Assembly (NCBI RefSeq): GCF_000011305.1
Contig: NC_004369.1
Location: forward strand, 1,612,001 to 1,676,000
Length of the DNA stretch: 64,000 nucleotides
Source of the DNA: Corynebacterium efficiens YS-314
Lineage (GTDB): Bacteria > Actinomycetota > Actinomycetes > Mycobacteriales > Mycobacteriaceae
Direction: 5' to 3'
Shown here: positions 22,756 to 31,509 of the stretch, piece after piece
How positions within the stretch are numbered: position 1 is the stretch's first letter
Layout: the number at the start of each line of letters is the position of its first letter
The notes under the pieces: generated by a model
Told to the model about the DNA's origin: nothing
Databases searched by the model: none
The model's input: only the letters and a program-made list of their open reading frames with translations
Translations under genes and position numbers: made by a program

Positions 22756-24410
22756 CCGACAAGAAAAACATGCCGGGCGAAGAGGACGACACCGTCTTCG
22801 TCTACCACACCCCCAAGGGTGAGATGGATGTCGAGGGCGCCTTCGCCGACGAGGAGGAGCTCGCCCCCCACGGTGGCTGGGCCTCCAAGGACTTCGACCC
22901 ATCCGAATTCGGCTATGACGACGACTTCGCCCCCGATGACTCCGACGAGGACGAGGACGATGACGACTACGAATTCGACGAGGATGATTTCGCCGCCCCC
23001 GACTTCGGTGAGGACTACACCGAGGAGGAATGGGAGGAGCTCGAACGCTCCCTCGGTATCGAGCGCAGGGAACACCTCGAGGAGTCCCTGTGCACCGTCG
23101 CCATCGTGGGGCGCCCGAATGTGGGCAAGTCCACCCTGGTCAACCGGTTCATCGGGCGTCGCGAGGCCGTCGTGGAGGATTTCCCCGGCGTCACCCGCGA
23201 CCGCATCTCCTACCTCTCCGACTGGGGTGGCCAGCGCTTCTGGGTGCAGGACACCGGCGGCTGGGACCCGAATGTCAAGGGTATCCACGCCTCCATCGCA
23301 CACCAGGCGGAACTGGCCATGGCCAGCGCCGATGTCATCGTCTTCGTGGTCGACACGAAGGTCGGCATCACCGAGACCGATGCCGTGATGGCCCGCAAAC
23401 TCAAGCGCGCCGATGTGCCGGTCATCCTGGTGGCCAACAAGTTCGACTCCGATTCCCAGTGGGCCGACATGGCCGAGTTCTACGCACTCGGCCTGGGCGA
23501 TCCCTTCCCGGTCTCCGCACAGCACGGCCGCGGTGGTGCCGATGTCCTGGACAAGATCCTCGAGTCCTTCCCCGAGGAACCCCGCGCCAAGTCCATCGTC
23601 GAGGGACCCCGCCGCGTGGCCCTGGTGGGCAAGCCGAACGTGGGTAAATCCTCACTGCTGAACAAGTTCGCCGGTGAGGAACGCTCCGTGGTGGACAACG
23701 TCGCCGGCACCACCGTCGACCCGGTTGACTCCATCATCCAGCTCGATCAGAAGATGTGGAAGTTCATCGACACCGCCGGTCTGCGCAAGAAGGTCAAGAC
23801 CGCCACCGGGCATGAGTTCTACGCCTCCCTGCGCACCCGCAGCGTCATCGACTCCGCCGAGGTCTGTGTCCTGCTCATCGACTCCTCCGAGCCGATCACC
23901 GAACAGGACCAGCGTGTGCTCGCCATGATCACCGACGCCGGCAAGGCCCTGGTCGTCGCGTTCAACAAGTGGGACCTCATGGACGAGGACCGCCGCTGGG
24001 AACTCGACCGCGAACTGGATCTCCAGCTCGCCCACATCCCCTGGGCCAAGCGCATCAACATCTCCGCCAAGACCGGCCGCGCCCTGCAGCGCCTCGAACC
24101 GGCCATGATCGAGGCTCTGGAGAACTGGGACCGACGTGTCTCCACCGGCCAGCTCAACAACTGGCTGCGTGAGGCCATCGCCGCGAACCCACCACCCATG
24201 CGCGGTGGCCGCCTGCCACGTGTGCTGTTCGCCACCCAGGCATCCACCCGCCCACCGGTGATCGTGCTGTTCACCACCGGCTTCCTCGAGGCCGGTTACC
24301 GCCGCTACCTGGAGCGTAAGTTCCGTGAGCGTTTCGGTTTCAACGGCACCCCCATCCGCATCGCGGTCCGCGTGCGGGAACGCCGGGGCAAGGGCGGCAA
24401 GAAGCAGTAG
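22752..24410 (+). CDS. der: GTPase Der (EngA), with acidic N-terminal extension
   Basis: The 552-aa product is a double GTPase for 50S ribosome assembly. The first 110 residues are extremely acidic (runs of Asp and Glu), absent from most Der proteins of about 440-490 aa. Then come G domain 1 ([28 protein letters not shown]) and G domain 2 ([30 protein letters not shown]), ending in the KH-like domain with a basic tail. Both domains look intact. Confidence 0.96.
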   Translation: MTDKKNMPGEEDDTVFVYHTPKGEMDVEGAFADEEELAPHGGWASKDFDPSEFGYDDDFAPDDSDEDEDDDDYEFDEDDFAAPDFGEDYTEEEWEELERSLGIERREHLEESLCTVAIVGRPNVGKSTLVNRFIGRREAVVEDFPGVTRDRISYLSDWGGQRFWVQDTGGWDPNVKGIHASIAHQAELAMASADVIVFVVDTKVGITETDAVMARKLKRADVPVILVANKFDSDSQWADMAEFYALGLGDPFPVSAQHGRGGADVLDKILESFPEEPRAKSIVEGPRRVALVGKPNVGKSSLLNKFAGEERSVVDNVAGTTVDPVDSIIQLDQKMWKFIDTAGLRKKVKTATGHEFYASLRTRSVIDSAEVCVLLIDSSEPITEQDQRVLAMITDAGKALVVAFNKWDLMDEDRRWELDRELDLQLAHIPWAKRINISAKTGRALQRLEPAMIEALENWDRRVSTGQLNNWLREAIAANPPPMRGGRLPRVLFATQASTRPPVIVLFTTGFLEAGYRRYLERKFRERFGFNGTPIRIAVRVRERRGKGGKKQ

Positions 24411-24422
24411 GCTGACCCGCCG

Positions 24423-24506
24423 GTGGTAATGAGACCCCGGGGGCTGCCATGAACCGGCGCGTGGATCAACGCGCCGGGGATGGTGGCCTCCGGGGTCGTA
24501 CCATTG
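24423..24506 (+). terminator. Long interrupted palindrome downstream of der
   Basis: Three nested complementary blocks lie here: GACCCCGG/CCGGGGTC, TGCCAT/ATGGTGG and CCGGCGCGT/ACGCGCCGG, around a GGATCA loop. It is very stable but lacks a T-run. It may terminate the rluB-cmk-der operon. No coding sequence is seen in 24411-24583. Confidence 0.5.
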
Positions 24507-24583
24507 GTGCACACCCCATAATCACGACATCGGTACTGATGTCGTGGATGCGATGTCAGGGCTACAGGGTGAGTGGTGCCGGA

Positions 24584-25102
24584 TCAGCCCAGCAGGGTGT
24601 ACAGATCGGTGCGCATCACTGCCGGTTCAATGGCCTGGGAGGGGTCGGTGATGTAGACCTCCCAGAAGGGGAACGCCAGCTGCTCCCCGGATTCACCGAG
24701 CCCCTGCAGGAAGCTATTCCATGCGGGCCCCAGGCCGTGGTACTCACCCATGTAGGACACCCGCGCCAGCTTGCCCGCCGGCAGGATGGACGGTCCCACC
24801 ACCAGGCCGTTGTCGGCGGTGATCTCCTTCTTCAAGGGTGCATCAATAGGGATGCCCAGCTCGAAGGTGACGGTCTCGGTGGGCAGGCGGTGGTGCAGGG
24901 AGAAGGGGGCACCGATGGGATTGACACCGGCCTGCACCAGGGCCGGGAACAATGCCGCGAAGGTCGTGTCGAAGGCGGTGGTCATCTCGGCCATGGGGAA
25001 GTCCTCGAAGGACACCACGGCGGTGGGCACCGCGGTGACCTCCAGGGTCTCCACGGCGGTGATCGGCGGGCAGTTCATGTAGAAGGTGTCCTCAGTCGTC
25101 AT
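24584..25102 (-). CDS. GyrI-like/effector-binding domain protein
   Basis: From the ATG at 25102 the product is 172 aa and starts MTTEDTFYMNCPPITAVETLEV. The segment pattern (a paired beta-alpha repeat with VVSFEDFP, FELGIPID and ARVSYMGEYHGLGPAWNSF) resembles the GyrI-like small-molecule binding fold used in AraC/MerR-type regulators. Here it stands alone with no DNA-binding domain. A TAGAGT -10 (25110-25115) ends seven bases before the start, which rejects a longer upstream reading. It lies 31 bases from the stop of a methyltransferase gene. Confidence 0.75.
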   Translation of the reverse strand: MTTEDTFYMNCPPITAVETLEVTAVPTAVVSFEDFPMAEMTTAFDTTFAALFPALVQAGVNPIGAPFSLHHRLPTETVTFELGIPIDAPLKKEITADNGLVVGPSILPAGKLARVSYMGEYHGLGPAWNSFLQGLGESGEQLAFPFWEVYITDPSQAIEPAVMRTDLYTLLG

Positions 25103-25133
25103 GGGAACCACTCTACTGCGCCCGCGTGTGCAC

Positions 25134-25940
25134 TCACCGCCCCAGCAGGAAACCGTCACAGCGGTAGGGAAGTGCGACCTGCGCGCCGGGTTCATGTCCG
25201 AGGTGCTCGTACAGGTACCAGGTGAGGTTGCCGTCAACCCGGGCGCGGGTCCTGGCGTCGGACCGCAGCCAGTAGGAACGGGTGTGGGTCAGCTGGATGA
25301 TCTGCTCAGGGGTGAGGTGCTGTTCCCAGGTGGTGCGCACCTCCCGGGTGATCCGCCATGGTGAACACACCGAGGGCACGAAGCCCGGTTTGAGCACATC
25401 ACCGGCGTGCATGATCCGGCTGAGGCGGTGCACCCAGGGGATCCGGGTATCCAGGTTGTTCCACACCAGCAGCACCGCGCCGCCGTCTGTCACCACCCGG
25501 TCGAATTCCGCTGAGGCCGCCGGGACATCCACCCAGTGCCAGGTCTGGGCGCAGGTGATCAGATCCACCGTCCCGGAAACCAGGGCGGTGTGTTCCGCCG
25601 TGGCCTGCCAGCAGGGGATCCGGGGATGGTTGCGCCGCAACACGCGGAGCATGTCCATGCTGGGGTCCAGGGCGGCGACATCGTGCCCGGCGTGGTCAAG
25701 CTGGCCGGTGAGTTTGCCGGTGCCCACCCCGACGTCCAGGACCCGGCTGAAGCCAGCGGCCAGGTTCAGGATCTCTGTGGGATAACCGGGACGGACATCC
25801 TCGTAGGTGTCGGAGCCCTCGGTGAAGGCCAGGCCGGCGCTGGCGCGGTGTGCGGCCCCGGAGAAGACCGGCGCGTCACGCCGAGAGACCGGGGGAATCG
25901 GTGGATGCAGTGGAGGCAGTGGGGAGCGTGGTTCAGTCAT
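25134..25940 (-). CDS. Class I SAM-dependent methyltransferase
   Basis: The 268-aa product has the SAM-binding motif I RVLDVGVGTGKLTGQL near residue 66, motif II AALDPSMDML and a post-motif TCAQTWHWVD that marks the UbiE/Coq5-like group of small-molecule methyltransferases. Substrate cannot be deduced. On the minus strand TAAGAT (25952-25957) lies 11 bases before the ATG. It is divergent from the ABC exporter operon. Confidence 0.85.
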   Translation of the reverse strand: MTEPRSPLPPLHPPIPPVSRRDAPVFSGAAHRASAGLAFTEGSDTYEDVRPGYPTEILNLAAGFSRVLDVGVGTGKLTGQLDHAGHDVAALDPSMDMLRVLRRNHPRIPCWQATAEHTALVSGTVDLITCAQTWHWVDVPAASAEFDRVVTDGGAVLLVWNNLDTRIPWVHRLSRIMHAGDVLKPGFVPSVCSPWRITREVRTTWEQHLTPEQIIQLTHTRSYWLRSDARTRARVDGNLTWYLYEHLGHEPGAQVALPYRCDGFLLGR

Positions 25941-26023
25941 GTCGGGGAGTTATCTTATCCGTACCGGCGCACACCCATTAGCGATATATCGACACACCGA
26001 CCCATGGGTTAGGATCAGATCTT
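25941..26023. promoter_or_regulatory. Divergent promoter region with palindrome
   Basis: Eighty-three bases hold a -10 for the methyltransferase (TAAGAT, minus, 25952-25957) and one for the ABC operon (TAGGAT, plus, 26010-26015, eight bases before the GTG start). A perfect 10-base palindrome CGATATATCG lies at 25982-25991 between them. The palindrome could bind a shared regulator. Confidence 0.4.
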
Positions 26024-27637
26024 GTGTCTGTACCTATGAAAACGCCCGATAACGGCAGCATCGTCGATTATTCGGCGCTGCCCGGGCCCGGCGCGCAACC
26101 GTCCCGGATGCCACCACTTGATGCCCGGATGTGGACGCTGAAGGTGGCGCTGTCTCAACATCCGTGGAGCTATATCGCCTCGGTGGGCATGGCCATCACC
26201 TTTGTCTGCAATGGTCTCACCCCGGTGGTGGTCGGTCGTGCGGTTGATGAGGCGATCGCCGTGGGGGAGCTGCGCCGCCTGGTGTTCTGGATCCTCATGC
26301 TCATGCTGCTGTTTGCCACCTCCATCTTGGTGAACTGGGTGGCGCGCTACATGATGGTGCGCAGCCAGCAGCTGGTCAGTCATGATCTGCGCACCATGGT
26401 CACCGACCGCATCCAGGATCCGCGCGGGTTCAGGGGGCGGGGCCGCACGGCCGGTGGCCTGCTGTCGGTGGCCTCCAGTGACACCCAGCGGGTCGGTGAT
26501 GTGGTGATGATGACGGTGTTCCCCGTCGCGGAGGTGGCCTCCATCATCTACGGCGCCACCCTCACCTTCCTCATCAGTCCGTGGCTGGGGTTGGCTGTCC
26601 TCCTGGGTGGACCGCTGCTGGTGATCATCGCGCTGCGCACGGCCCGGCCCCTGCAGGCCAGGTCGGTGGAGCGGCAGAAGGCTATCGCCCAGGCCTCGGC
26701 TACCGCCACCGATGTGGTGCAGGGCCTGCGGATCCTTAAAGGCCTCGGGGCGATCGTGACGGTGCGCCGCCGCTATGAGGAGGTCTCCACCAACGCCTAC
26801 CGCAAGACGGTCCACGCCAGCGCCGCCGAGGCACGCCTCAACGGCGTCACCGAGGCCAGCGGTGCGATCTTCGTCTCCGGCATCGGCATCGCCGCCGGTT
26901 TCCTCGCCCTCAACGGGCAGATGAGCATCGGTGAGCTCATCACCGTCGTCGGCCTGACGCAGTTCCTCATCATGCCGATGACCATGCTGGGCAAGAACGT
27001 CGCCTCGCGCTGGGCATCGGCGGAGGCCTCGGCGAAACGCATCCGCGAGGTGCTGGGGGCGGAGTTCGAACGCACCTCCGAGCTGGAGGCCGACACCGCG
27101 CAGCGGATCATCTCCCGTCTGCCCCGCGGTGTGACCGTGGTGGGTGCCGACCCGCAGGTGGATCCCGACCCGATCATCGCCACACTGGAATCCCTGCCGC
27201 GCACCCGGGTGATTGTCGCCCCGCACGCAGCCGACCTCTTCGACGGCACCGTCGCCGACAATGTCCACCCGGACCGGGCTATCGCCGATGAGGCCATCCG
27301 CGTGGCCTCCTGTGATGATATCCCGGGAGGTGCGGACAAGATGGTCGGGGAGGGCGGACGGATGCTCTCCGGCGGCCAGCGACAGCGCGTGGCACTGGCC
27401 CGGGCGATCGCCGCCGATGCGGAGGTGCTCATCCTCCAGGACCCCACCACCGCGGTGGACTCCGTGACCGAGCAGAACATCGCCGGGCAGGTCGCTGCCT
27501 TCCGGAAGGACCGGGTCACCGTGGTGTTCAGCGAGGCGCCCGCCTGGAGGGCCGTGGCCGACCAGCAGCTGGAACCGGCCGCACTGGCCACACTCCTGGC
27601 AGAGGTTCCAGCGGGAGAGGACCGGGCCGATGGATAG
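26024..27637 (+). CDS. ABC exporter half-transporter with degenerate ATPase (no Walker A)
   Basis: The 537-aa product has a full exporter membrane domain (about residues 40-320, six helices) and a shortened ATPase domain. The expected P-loop is missing: the region RGVTVVGADPQVDPD replaces it, and the Q-loop glutamine is absent (IVAPHAADLFDGTV). The signature LSGGQRQRVALARAI near residue 448 is perfect, but Walker B reads VLILQDPTTAVDS, losing the standard Asp-Glu pair, and the switch histidine is missing. It overlaps the next half-transporter by eight bases. The two almost certainly form a heterodimer. Substrate unknown. Confidence 0.88.
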   Translation: MSVPMKTPDNGSIVDYSALPGPGAQPSRMPPLDARMWTLKVALSQHPWSYIASVGMAITFVCNGLTPVVVGRAVDEAIAVGELRRLVFWILMLMLLFATSILVNWVARYMMVRSQQLVSHDLRTMVTDRIQDPRGFRGRGRTAGGLLSVASSDTQRVGDVVMMTVFPVAEVASIIYGATLTFLISPWLGLAVLLGGPLLVIIALRTARPLQARSVERQKAIAQASATATDVVQGLRILKGLGAIVTVRRRYEEVSTNAYRKTVHASAAEARLNGVTEASGAIFVSGIGIAAGFLALNGQMSIGELITVVGLTQFLIMPMTMLGKNVASRWASAEASAKRIREVLGAEFERTSELEADTAQRIISRLPRGVTVVGADPQVDPDPIIATLESLPRTRVIVAPHAADLFDGTVADNVHPDRAIADEAIRVASCDDIPGGADKMVGEGGRMLSGGQRQRVALARAIAADAEVLILQDPTTAVDSVTEQNIAGQVAAFRKDRVTVVFSEAPAWRAVADQQLEPAALATLLAEVPAGEDRADG

Positions 27638-29390
27638 GGCGTCGACAAGCTTCCCCCTGGCCACCCTGCCGCAGGTCAGGCACGAGGTGGGCAGGCAACT
27701 GGCGCGCATCCCACACGCCGGCCGCTGGTTCGCGCTCGCCATCGTGCTGCTCAGCGCGGGGTCATTCGCCACCGTCAACGTGCCGAGGCTGCTCGGCCAC
27801 ATTGTCGACCTGGTCGCCCAGAACCAACCCGCCGAGCAACTGTGGCAGACCGGTGGACTGCTGCTGGGCATCGCCATCACCGGCGGGGTCTTGAGCGCCA
27901 GTGGCTTCTACCTCGTGGTGCGCATGGCCGAACGGGTCATCGCCAACCTGCGCGAGGATATGGTCGGCACCGCCCTCGGTCTGCCCACCCACCGCGTGGA
28001 GGACGCCGGCACCGGCGATCTGGTCAGCCGTTCCACCGATGACGTCGCGGAACTCTCCTCCGCGGTCACCGAGACCATCCCGATCCTCACCTCCTCGATG
28101 TTCACCATCCTGGCCACCACCATCACCCTGTTCACCATGGACTGGCGGTTCCTCATCATCCCGCTGCTGGTCGGGCCGGTCTACTACCTCGCCTCACGCC
28201 ACTACCTGGGCCGCGCGCCGGGTCGCTACGCCCGTGAACGCGCCGCCATGGCCGAGCGGGCCCGGCGCGTGCTGGAGGCCATCCGGGGCCGGGCCACCGT
28301 GCGTGCGTTTTCCATGGAGGAGCAGATGCACACCCGCATCGAGAACGCCTCCTGGACGGTGGTCACCCGCGGTATCCGGGCGCGGACCACCATGCTCATC
28401 CTCACCACGTGGATGCTGTGTGCGGAGTTCCTCATGCTCGCCCTCGGACTGTTCATTGGCTACTGGCTGGTGGCCGCCGGGGACATGACCGTGGGTGCGG
28501 TCACCGGTGCGCTGTTGATGCTCATCCGTCTGCGCGGCCCGATGAACATGTTCATGCGCGTGCTCGACACCGTCCAGTCCGGGTATGCCTCCCTGGCGCG
28601 CATCGTCGGTGTGGTGGCCGACCCGCCGGTGCCCGTCCCCGACAGTGGTGCGTCCGCGCCGGAGGGGCGCGTGGAGTTGCGCAATGTGAGTTTCAGCTAC
28701 GGCAACGACTGGGCGGTGCGCGATGTGAGCCTGCACATCCACCCCGGGGAGACGGTCGCGGTGGTGGGCGCCTCGGGCGCCGGTAAGACCACGGTGGCAG
28801 CCCTGGTGGCTGGCCTGCGCGTACCCGACGAAGGTGAGGTGCTTGTCGACGGGTTCCCCGTCGCCGAACTCTCCGACCGCGAGCGCATCGCCCGCCTGGC
28901 GATGGTCAGCCAGGAGGTCCATGTCTTCTCCGGGACCCTGCGCCAGGACCTCACCCTGGCCAGGCCCGGGGCCACCGACTCAGAACTCCTCGCTGTGCTG
29001 GAACGTGTGCAGGCCCGGGACTGGTTCGACAAACTCCCCGACGGCCTGGACACCGTGGTTGGTGCACGGGGCATCCAGCTGGAACCAGTGGCGGCCCAAC
29101 AGCTGGCACTGGCGCGGGTGCTGCTGCTGGACCCGGCGATCGTGATCATGGATGAGGCCACCGCCGAGGCGGGATCCGCCGGGGCCGGGGCACTGGAGGC
29201 CGCCGCCGAGGAGGTCACCCGCGACCGCTCAGCCCTGGTGGTGGCACACCGTCTCGATCAGGCGTCCCGTGCGGATCGGATCCTGGTGATGGATGGGGGA
29301 CGGATCGTGGAGCAGGGCACCCACGGGGAACTGATCGCCCGGGGTGGGATCTACCACCGGCTGTGGTCGGCGTGGAGTGTGGGTAGGTAA
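27630..29390 (+). CDS. ABC exporter half-transporter, catalytic subunit
   Basis: The 586-aa product has six membrane helices in residues 30-300 and a C-terminal ATPase domain. Walker A GASGAGKTT lies near residue 380, the Q-loop is VSQEVHVFSGTL, Walker B is IVIMDEATAE and the switch histidine is in VVAHRLDQA. The signature motif is degenerate: LEPVAAQQLALARV replaces LSGGQ. Paired with the upstream subunit, the intact Walker A/B of this protein would face the intact LSGGQ of the partner, giving one complete site. Confidence 0.9.
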   Translation: MDRASTSFPLATLPQVRHEVGRQLARIPHAGRWFALAIVLLSAGSFATVNVPRLLGHIVDLVAQNQPAEQLWQTGGLLLGIAITGGVLSASGFYLVVRMAERVIANLREDMVGTALGLPTHRVEDAGTGDLVSRSTDDVAELSSAVTETIPILTSSMFTILATTITLFTMDWRFLIIPLLVGPVYYLASRHYLGRAPGRYARERAAMAERARRVLEAIRGRATVRAFSMEEQMHTRIENASWTVVTRGIRARTTMLILTTWMLCAEFLMLALGLFIGYWLVAAGDMTVGAVTGALLMLIRLRGPMNMFMRVLDTVQSGYASLARIVGVVADPPVPVPDSGASAPEGRVELRNVSFSYGNDWAVRDVSLHIHPGETVAVVGASGAGKTTVAALVAGLRVPDEGEVLVDGFPVAELSDRERIARLAMVSQEVHVFSGTLRQDLTLARPGATDSELLAVLERVQARDWFDKLPDGLDTVVGARGIQLEPVAAQQLALARVLLLDPAIVIMDEATAEAGSAGAGALEAAAEEVTRDRSALVVAHRLDQASRADRILVMDGGRIVEQGTHGELIARGGIYHRLWSAWSVGR

Positions 29391-29402
29391 ACAGGGAGAG
29401 GG

Positions 29403-29432
29403 TTGAATGTTCATGCCATTGAACATTAAGAT
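29403..29432 (+). promoter_or_regulatory. Promoter and MntR-type operator of the ZIP transporter gene
   Basis: TTGAAT (29403-29408) and TAAGAT (29427-29432) are spaced by 18 bases, and the ATG follows eight bases after the -10 (leaderless). The spacer is almost filled by TGTTCATGCCATTGAACA (29408-29425), a six-base inverted repeat TGTTCA/TGAACA. I recall a near-identical motif reported for the manganese regulator MntR controlling a ZIP transporter in C. glutamicum. Repression by steric block is inferred. Confidence 0.75.
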
Positions 29433-29440
29433 TCAAAGGC

Positions 29441-30247
29441 ATGGATTGGTCTAATATCATCTTCGCGTTCAGCCTGACGCTGTTCGCAGGGCTGGCGACG
29501 GGTGTGGGTGGCGTCATCGCAGTCGCCCGCAAGGCGCCGGGGGAGAGGTTCCTCGCCGGCTCCCTCGGTTTCTCCGTGGGTGTGATGCTCTTCGTCTCCT
29601 TCGTGGAGATTCTGCCCAAGGCGGTCGAGGAGCTCACCGGCGTCTGGGGTGAACGGGGTGGAAACTGGGCGGCTACCGGTGCCTTCTTCGCTGGTATCGC
29701 CCTCATCGCCGTCATCGACCGCCTGGTACCCACCGCCATCAACCCCCACGAACCGTCCACCGTGGGCGGCGCGGTGGAGGGGTACGAGCGTCGCAGCCGG
29801 ATGATGAGGGCCGGGGTGCTCACCGCGATCGCGATCTCCATCCACAACTTCCCCGAGGGCTTCGCCACCTTCGTCGCCGGCTTGACGGACCCCAGAATCG
29901 CCATCCCTGTCGCCGTCGCGATTGCCATCCACAACATCCCGGAGGGCATCGCCGTGGCCGTCCCCATCCGCGAGGCCACCGGCTCCCGCGGGAAGGCCCT
30001 GAAATGGGCCACCCTCTCCGGCCTGGCCGAACCCGCCGGCGCTGTCGTTGGCTTCATCCTGCTCATGCCCTTCCTCGGCCCGGAGGCCATGGGCCTGTCC
30101 TTCGCCGCGGTCGCTGGCATCATGGTGTTCATCAGCCTCGATGAGCTGCTGCCCACCGCGATCAGCTCCGGCCGTCACCACACCGCCATCTACGGCCTCG
30201 TCGGTGGCATGGCTGTCATGGCTGTGAGTCTGCTGCTGTTCATCTAG
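29441..30247 (+). CDS. ZIP-family metal ion transporter (ZupT-like)
   Basis: The 268-aa membrane protein has eight hydrophobic helices. The two ZIP signatures are present: HNFPEGFATFVAG in helix IV and HNIPEGIAVAVPI in helix V, which build the metal site. It imports divalent metal (zinc, manganese or iron). The MntR-like operator argues for manganese or manganese-responsive control. The stop codon abuts an IS982-family insertion, which leaves the reading frame intact but separates the gene from its original downstream sequence. Confidence 0.92.
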   Translation: MDWSNIIFAFSLTLFAGLATGVGGVIAVARKAPGERFLAGSLGFSVGVMLFVSFVEILPKAVEELTGVWGERGGNWAATGAFFAGIALIAVIDRLVPTAINPHEPSTVGGAVEGYERRSRMMRAGVLTAIAISIHNFPEGFATFVAGLTDPRIAIPVAVAIAIHNIPEGIAVAVPIREATGSRGKALKWATLSGLAEPAGAVVGFILLMPFLGPEAMGLSFAAVAGIMVFISLDELLPTAISSGRHHTAIYGLVGGMAVMAVSLLLFI

Positions 30248-31252
30248 ATGAGTAAGTCCTAATAGAGTTCCCCGACGAAAAGGTCTATACAAAAATACGG
30301 GGAGAGTGTTTGAGTTGAAGGTGTGAACAATAACCTAAACACTCTCCTGACCACACTCTACGTCACCTTAGTCGACGATGTCTTGCCTTCTTTAGGTATC
30401 AATCGCACCCACCGACCAGGTAGAAAACCAGCCCTGGACGACGCCGAGCTCCTCTGCCTGGTCATCGCCCAACACCTCCTGCACGGCACCTCATCGGAGA
30501 CACGATGGGTGCGCTACGCCCACCAACACTTCAGTGAGATGTTTCCCGATATCCCGCAACAATCCGGGTATAACAAACGCGTCCGTGCCGCTAGTTCACT
30601 GATTTCGCTGGTGATCACTGCCCTGGCTCGAGATACCGCCTCCTGGTACGACCTGTGCCGTTTGCTCGATTCCACGCCAATTCCGTGTGCGATGTCAAGA
30701 GAAACGGTGAAACGATCAGATCTGGCCGGGTATGCCAACTATGGGTATTGCGCGTCGCATTCGCGGTATTTCTGGGGGTTTCGTCTCTACCTGGTGTGTG
30801 CCCCGGATGGAATGCCGGTGATCTGGGGACTGGCTGATCCAAAGATTGGGGAACGCGAGGCTGCCATGGTGTTATTAGCCCATGACCAGCATCTTCTTTC
30901 TACGGGCCAGGTGATTGTGGCGGATAAGGGGTTTGCCGGTTGTGACTTTGAGGGGTTTATCTCCCACGAGCTGGGTGTGGAGTTGATTCGCCCGGATCGC
31001 AAGAATGAGGCTCACAGGTATGGGGATCTTGGCGGGATCAGGCAGTGGGTGGAATCCGTGTTCGACACCCTCAAGGACCAGTTGGGATTGGAGCACCACC
31101 GGGCAAGAAGCCCTGGTGGTGTCTATGCCAAGGTGGCGGGCAAGTTGTTGGCGTTAGCATCTGTGATCTGGCATAACTGGCGTATCGGTGCACCTGATAA
31201 GCGCTCACTGACAGCTTATGATCACTGAACCTATTAGGACTTAATCATCTAG
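30240..31252 (+). mobile_element. IS982-family insertion sequence with 8-base target duplication
   Basis: The element spans about 30248-31244 and carries one transposase. TAAGTCCTAATAG (30253-30265) and its exact complement CTATTAGGACTTA (31231-31243) are the core terminal inverted repeats. TCATCTAG occurs on both flanks (30240-30247 and 31245-31252), consistent with an 8-base duplication; the outermost bases of the two ends differ by a few nucleotides, so exact borders are uncertain. Confidence 0.8.
30323..31228 (+). CDS. IS982-family transposase
   Basis: The 301-aa product is full length. A DDE triad can be placed: Asp in LLDSTPIPC, Asp in VIVADKGFAG and Glu in QWVESVFDTLK. The SRYFWGFRLYLVCAPDG and LGLEHHRARSPGG blocks are typical of this family. 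No stop or frameshift is present, so the element may still be active. Codon use differs from the surrounding genes (more A/T-ending codons). Confidence 0.9.
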   Translation: MNNNLNTLLTTLYVTLVDDVLPSLGINRTHRPGRKPALDDAELLCLVIAQHLLHGTSSETRWVRYAHQHFSEMFPDIPQQSGYNKRVRAASSLISLVITALARDTASWYDLCRLLDSTPIPCAMSRETVKRSDLAGYANYGYCASHSRYFWGFRLYLVCAPDGMPVIWGLADPKIGEREAAMVLLAHDQHLLSTGQVIVADKGFAGCDFEGFISHELGVELIRPDRKNEAHRYGDLGGIRQWVESVFDTLKDQLGLEHHRARSPGGVYAKVAGKLLALASVIWHNWRIGAPDKRSLTAYDH

Positions 31253-31509
31253 TTCTCCCCGGGGTGCCCGTGGGGCCACCCTGATATACACCCCTGGGGG
31301 GTTGGGAGTTCAATCGCCAGGGGTGCCTGAATCAGCAGATAGACCCCGGTGTTCGATGGGTGAACCAACCCCTGTGGGGCGGGAAAGCGGGCGCAGAGCG
31401 AACGGGAAAAAAATAGTGACAGCCATCTCTTTCTAGAAGTTAATGTGATCTGAAACTAAAAATGGTTGCCCTCCGGGGTGCCACCCAGTTCTCTAGAAAG
31501 TGCATTGAC
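31253..31509 (+). other. Intergenic region between the IS element and the sulfatase
   Basis: No gene is supported. An inverted repeat CACCCCTGG (31289-31297) with CCAGGGGTG (31317-31325) may be the original terminator of the ZIP gene, now displaced by the IS. The stretch 31410-31500 is AT-rich and probably holds the sulfatase promoter, but no clear hexamer pair is seen. Confidence 0.45.

Noticed and set aside
26015..27880. 621-codon minus-strand open frame opposite the ABC genes
   Set aside because: It crosses the boundary of two well-supported genes and is rich in His, Asp and Gly without domains.
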